DNA of 64,000 nucleotides, from the NCBI GenBank assembly GCA_018398805.1, contig JAGFBZ010002553.1:43800-107799 (forward strand), written 5' to 3'. Positions 63,548 to 64,000 of this stretch are shown piece after piece. The notes under the pieces are model-generated. The model did not search any database. It had not been told where the DNA came from and saw nothing but the letters and a program-made list of their open reading frames with translations. The position numbers were made by a program, and so were the translations under genes. How positions within the stretch are numbered: position 1 is the stretch's first letter; each line of letters starts with the position of its first letter. The stretch is from Hirundichthys speculiger. Taxonomy: Eukaryota > Chordata > Actinopteri > Beloniformes > Exocoetidae.

Positions 63548-63596
63548 CTGGAGCACACAGACACTCAGGTAACGTTGACCCAGCAGCTCCTCCTAA

Positions 63597-64000
63597 ACCC
63601 CGGTCCAGAGGAGGTTCCTAAACCCCGTCTGAGTCCAGAGGAGGTTCAGAAACCCGGTCTGAGTCCAGAGGAGGTTCAGAAACCCGGTCTGAGTCCAGAG
63701 GAGGTTCCTAAACCCGGTCTGAGTCCAGAGGAGGTTCCTAAACCCGGTCTGAGTCCAGAGGAGGTTCATAAACCCCGTCTGAGTCCAGAGGAGGTTCATA
63801 AACCCGGTCCTGAGTCCAGAGGAGGTTCATAAACCCGTCTGAGTCCAGAGGAGGTTCCTAAACCCGTCTGGTCTGAGTCCAGAGGAGGTTCAGTCCAGAA
63901 CCCGGTCTGAGTCCAGAGGAGGTTCCTAAACCTAAACCCGGTCTGAGTCCAGAGGGAAACCCGTCTGTCTCCAGTCCAGGAGGTTCCTAAAAGTCCGGTC
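63597..64000. repeat. 30-bp minisatellite reaching the window end
   Basis: Unit GTCCAGAGGAGGTTCCTAAA CCCGGTCTGA, about 13 copies, regular to 63800 and then with small deletions. It lies in the intron upstream of the first visible cep85l exon. Confidence 0.95.

Overview
The window is nuclear DNA from a ray-finned (teleost-type) fish. Three genes can be read, all spliced vertebrate genes with GT-AG introns: klf11 (minus strand, about 7.1-10.4 kb, probable promoter near 15.3-15.8 kb), gopc (plus strand, 32.5-45.1 kb) and the 3' part of cep85l (minus strand, 52.6-63.5 kb, running off the right edge). gopc and cep85l also lie near each other in human 6q22, which supports both identifications. The many short non-autonomous hAT and Tc1/pogo-type elements, the L2/Rex-like LINE scraps and the endogenous retrovirus-like element are typical of fish genomes.

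Layout. 0-6.3 kb: AT-rich intergenic DNA with a LINE tail carrying a nested TA-flanked element, two hairpins, a CpG-rich CRE/TATA promoter with no recognisable gene, and a hAT element with a perfect 8-bp target duplication. 6.3-15.8 kb: klf11, a Kruppel-like repressor with an N-terminal Sin3-binding motif and three C2H2 fingers. 16-24.6 kb: intergenic, dominated by tandem repeats with 20-, 18-, 10-, 28-, 9-, 9- and about 13-bp units. 24.7-28.3 kb: a young LTR element with 4-bp target duplications and no gag/pol/env frames. 28.3-32.2 kb: more tandem repeats, including 1.16 kb of a GGTCCA hexamer, and a 780-bp foldback element. 32.4-46.1 kb: gopc, a Golgi PDZ and coiled-coil adaptor, with introns full of tandem arrays. 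46.2-50.4 kb: the convergent gap between gopc and cep85l, holding a 1.9-kb pure-pyrimidine tract flanked on both sides by the same GGAT-rich satellite. 50.5-64 kb: cep85l, a centrosomal coiled-coil protein, its introns packed with minisatellites and nested transposons.

The genes do not form a pathway. What stands out is how tandem repeats and transposons meet gene structure: the gopc exon 1/intron 1 junction is itself amplified as a 70-bp repeat carrying six copies of the splice donor; one gopc exon has an extra base that breaks the frame; a 24-nt in-frame microexon is placed exactly where mammalian GOPC has its alternative 8-residue segment; and two transposon families each have one local copy with an internally expanded minisatellite. 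I found no prokaryotic features, CRISPR, rRNA or tRNA genes. Most long open frames are products of indel-free tandem repeats and are not genes. All calls come from reading the sequence and recalling family features; no alignments were run.
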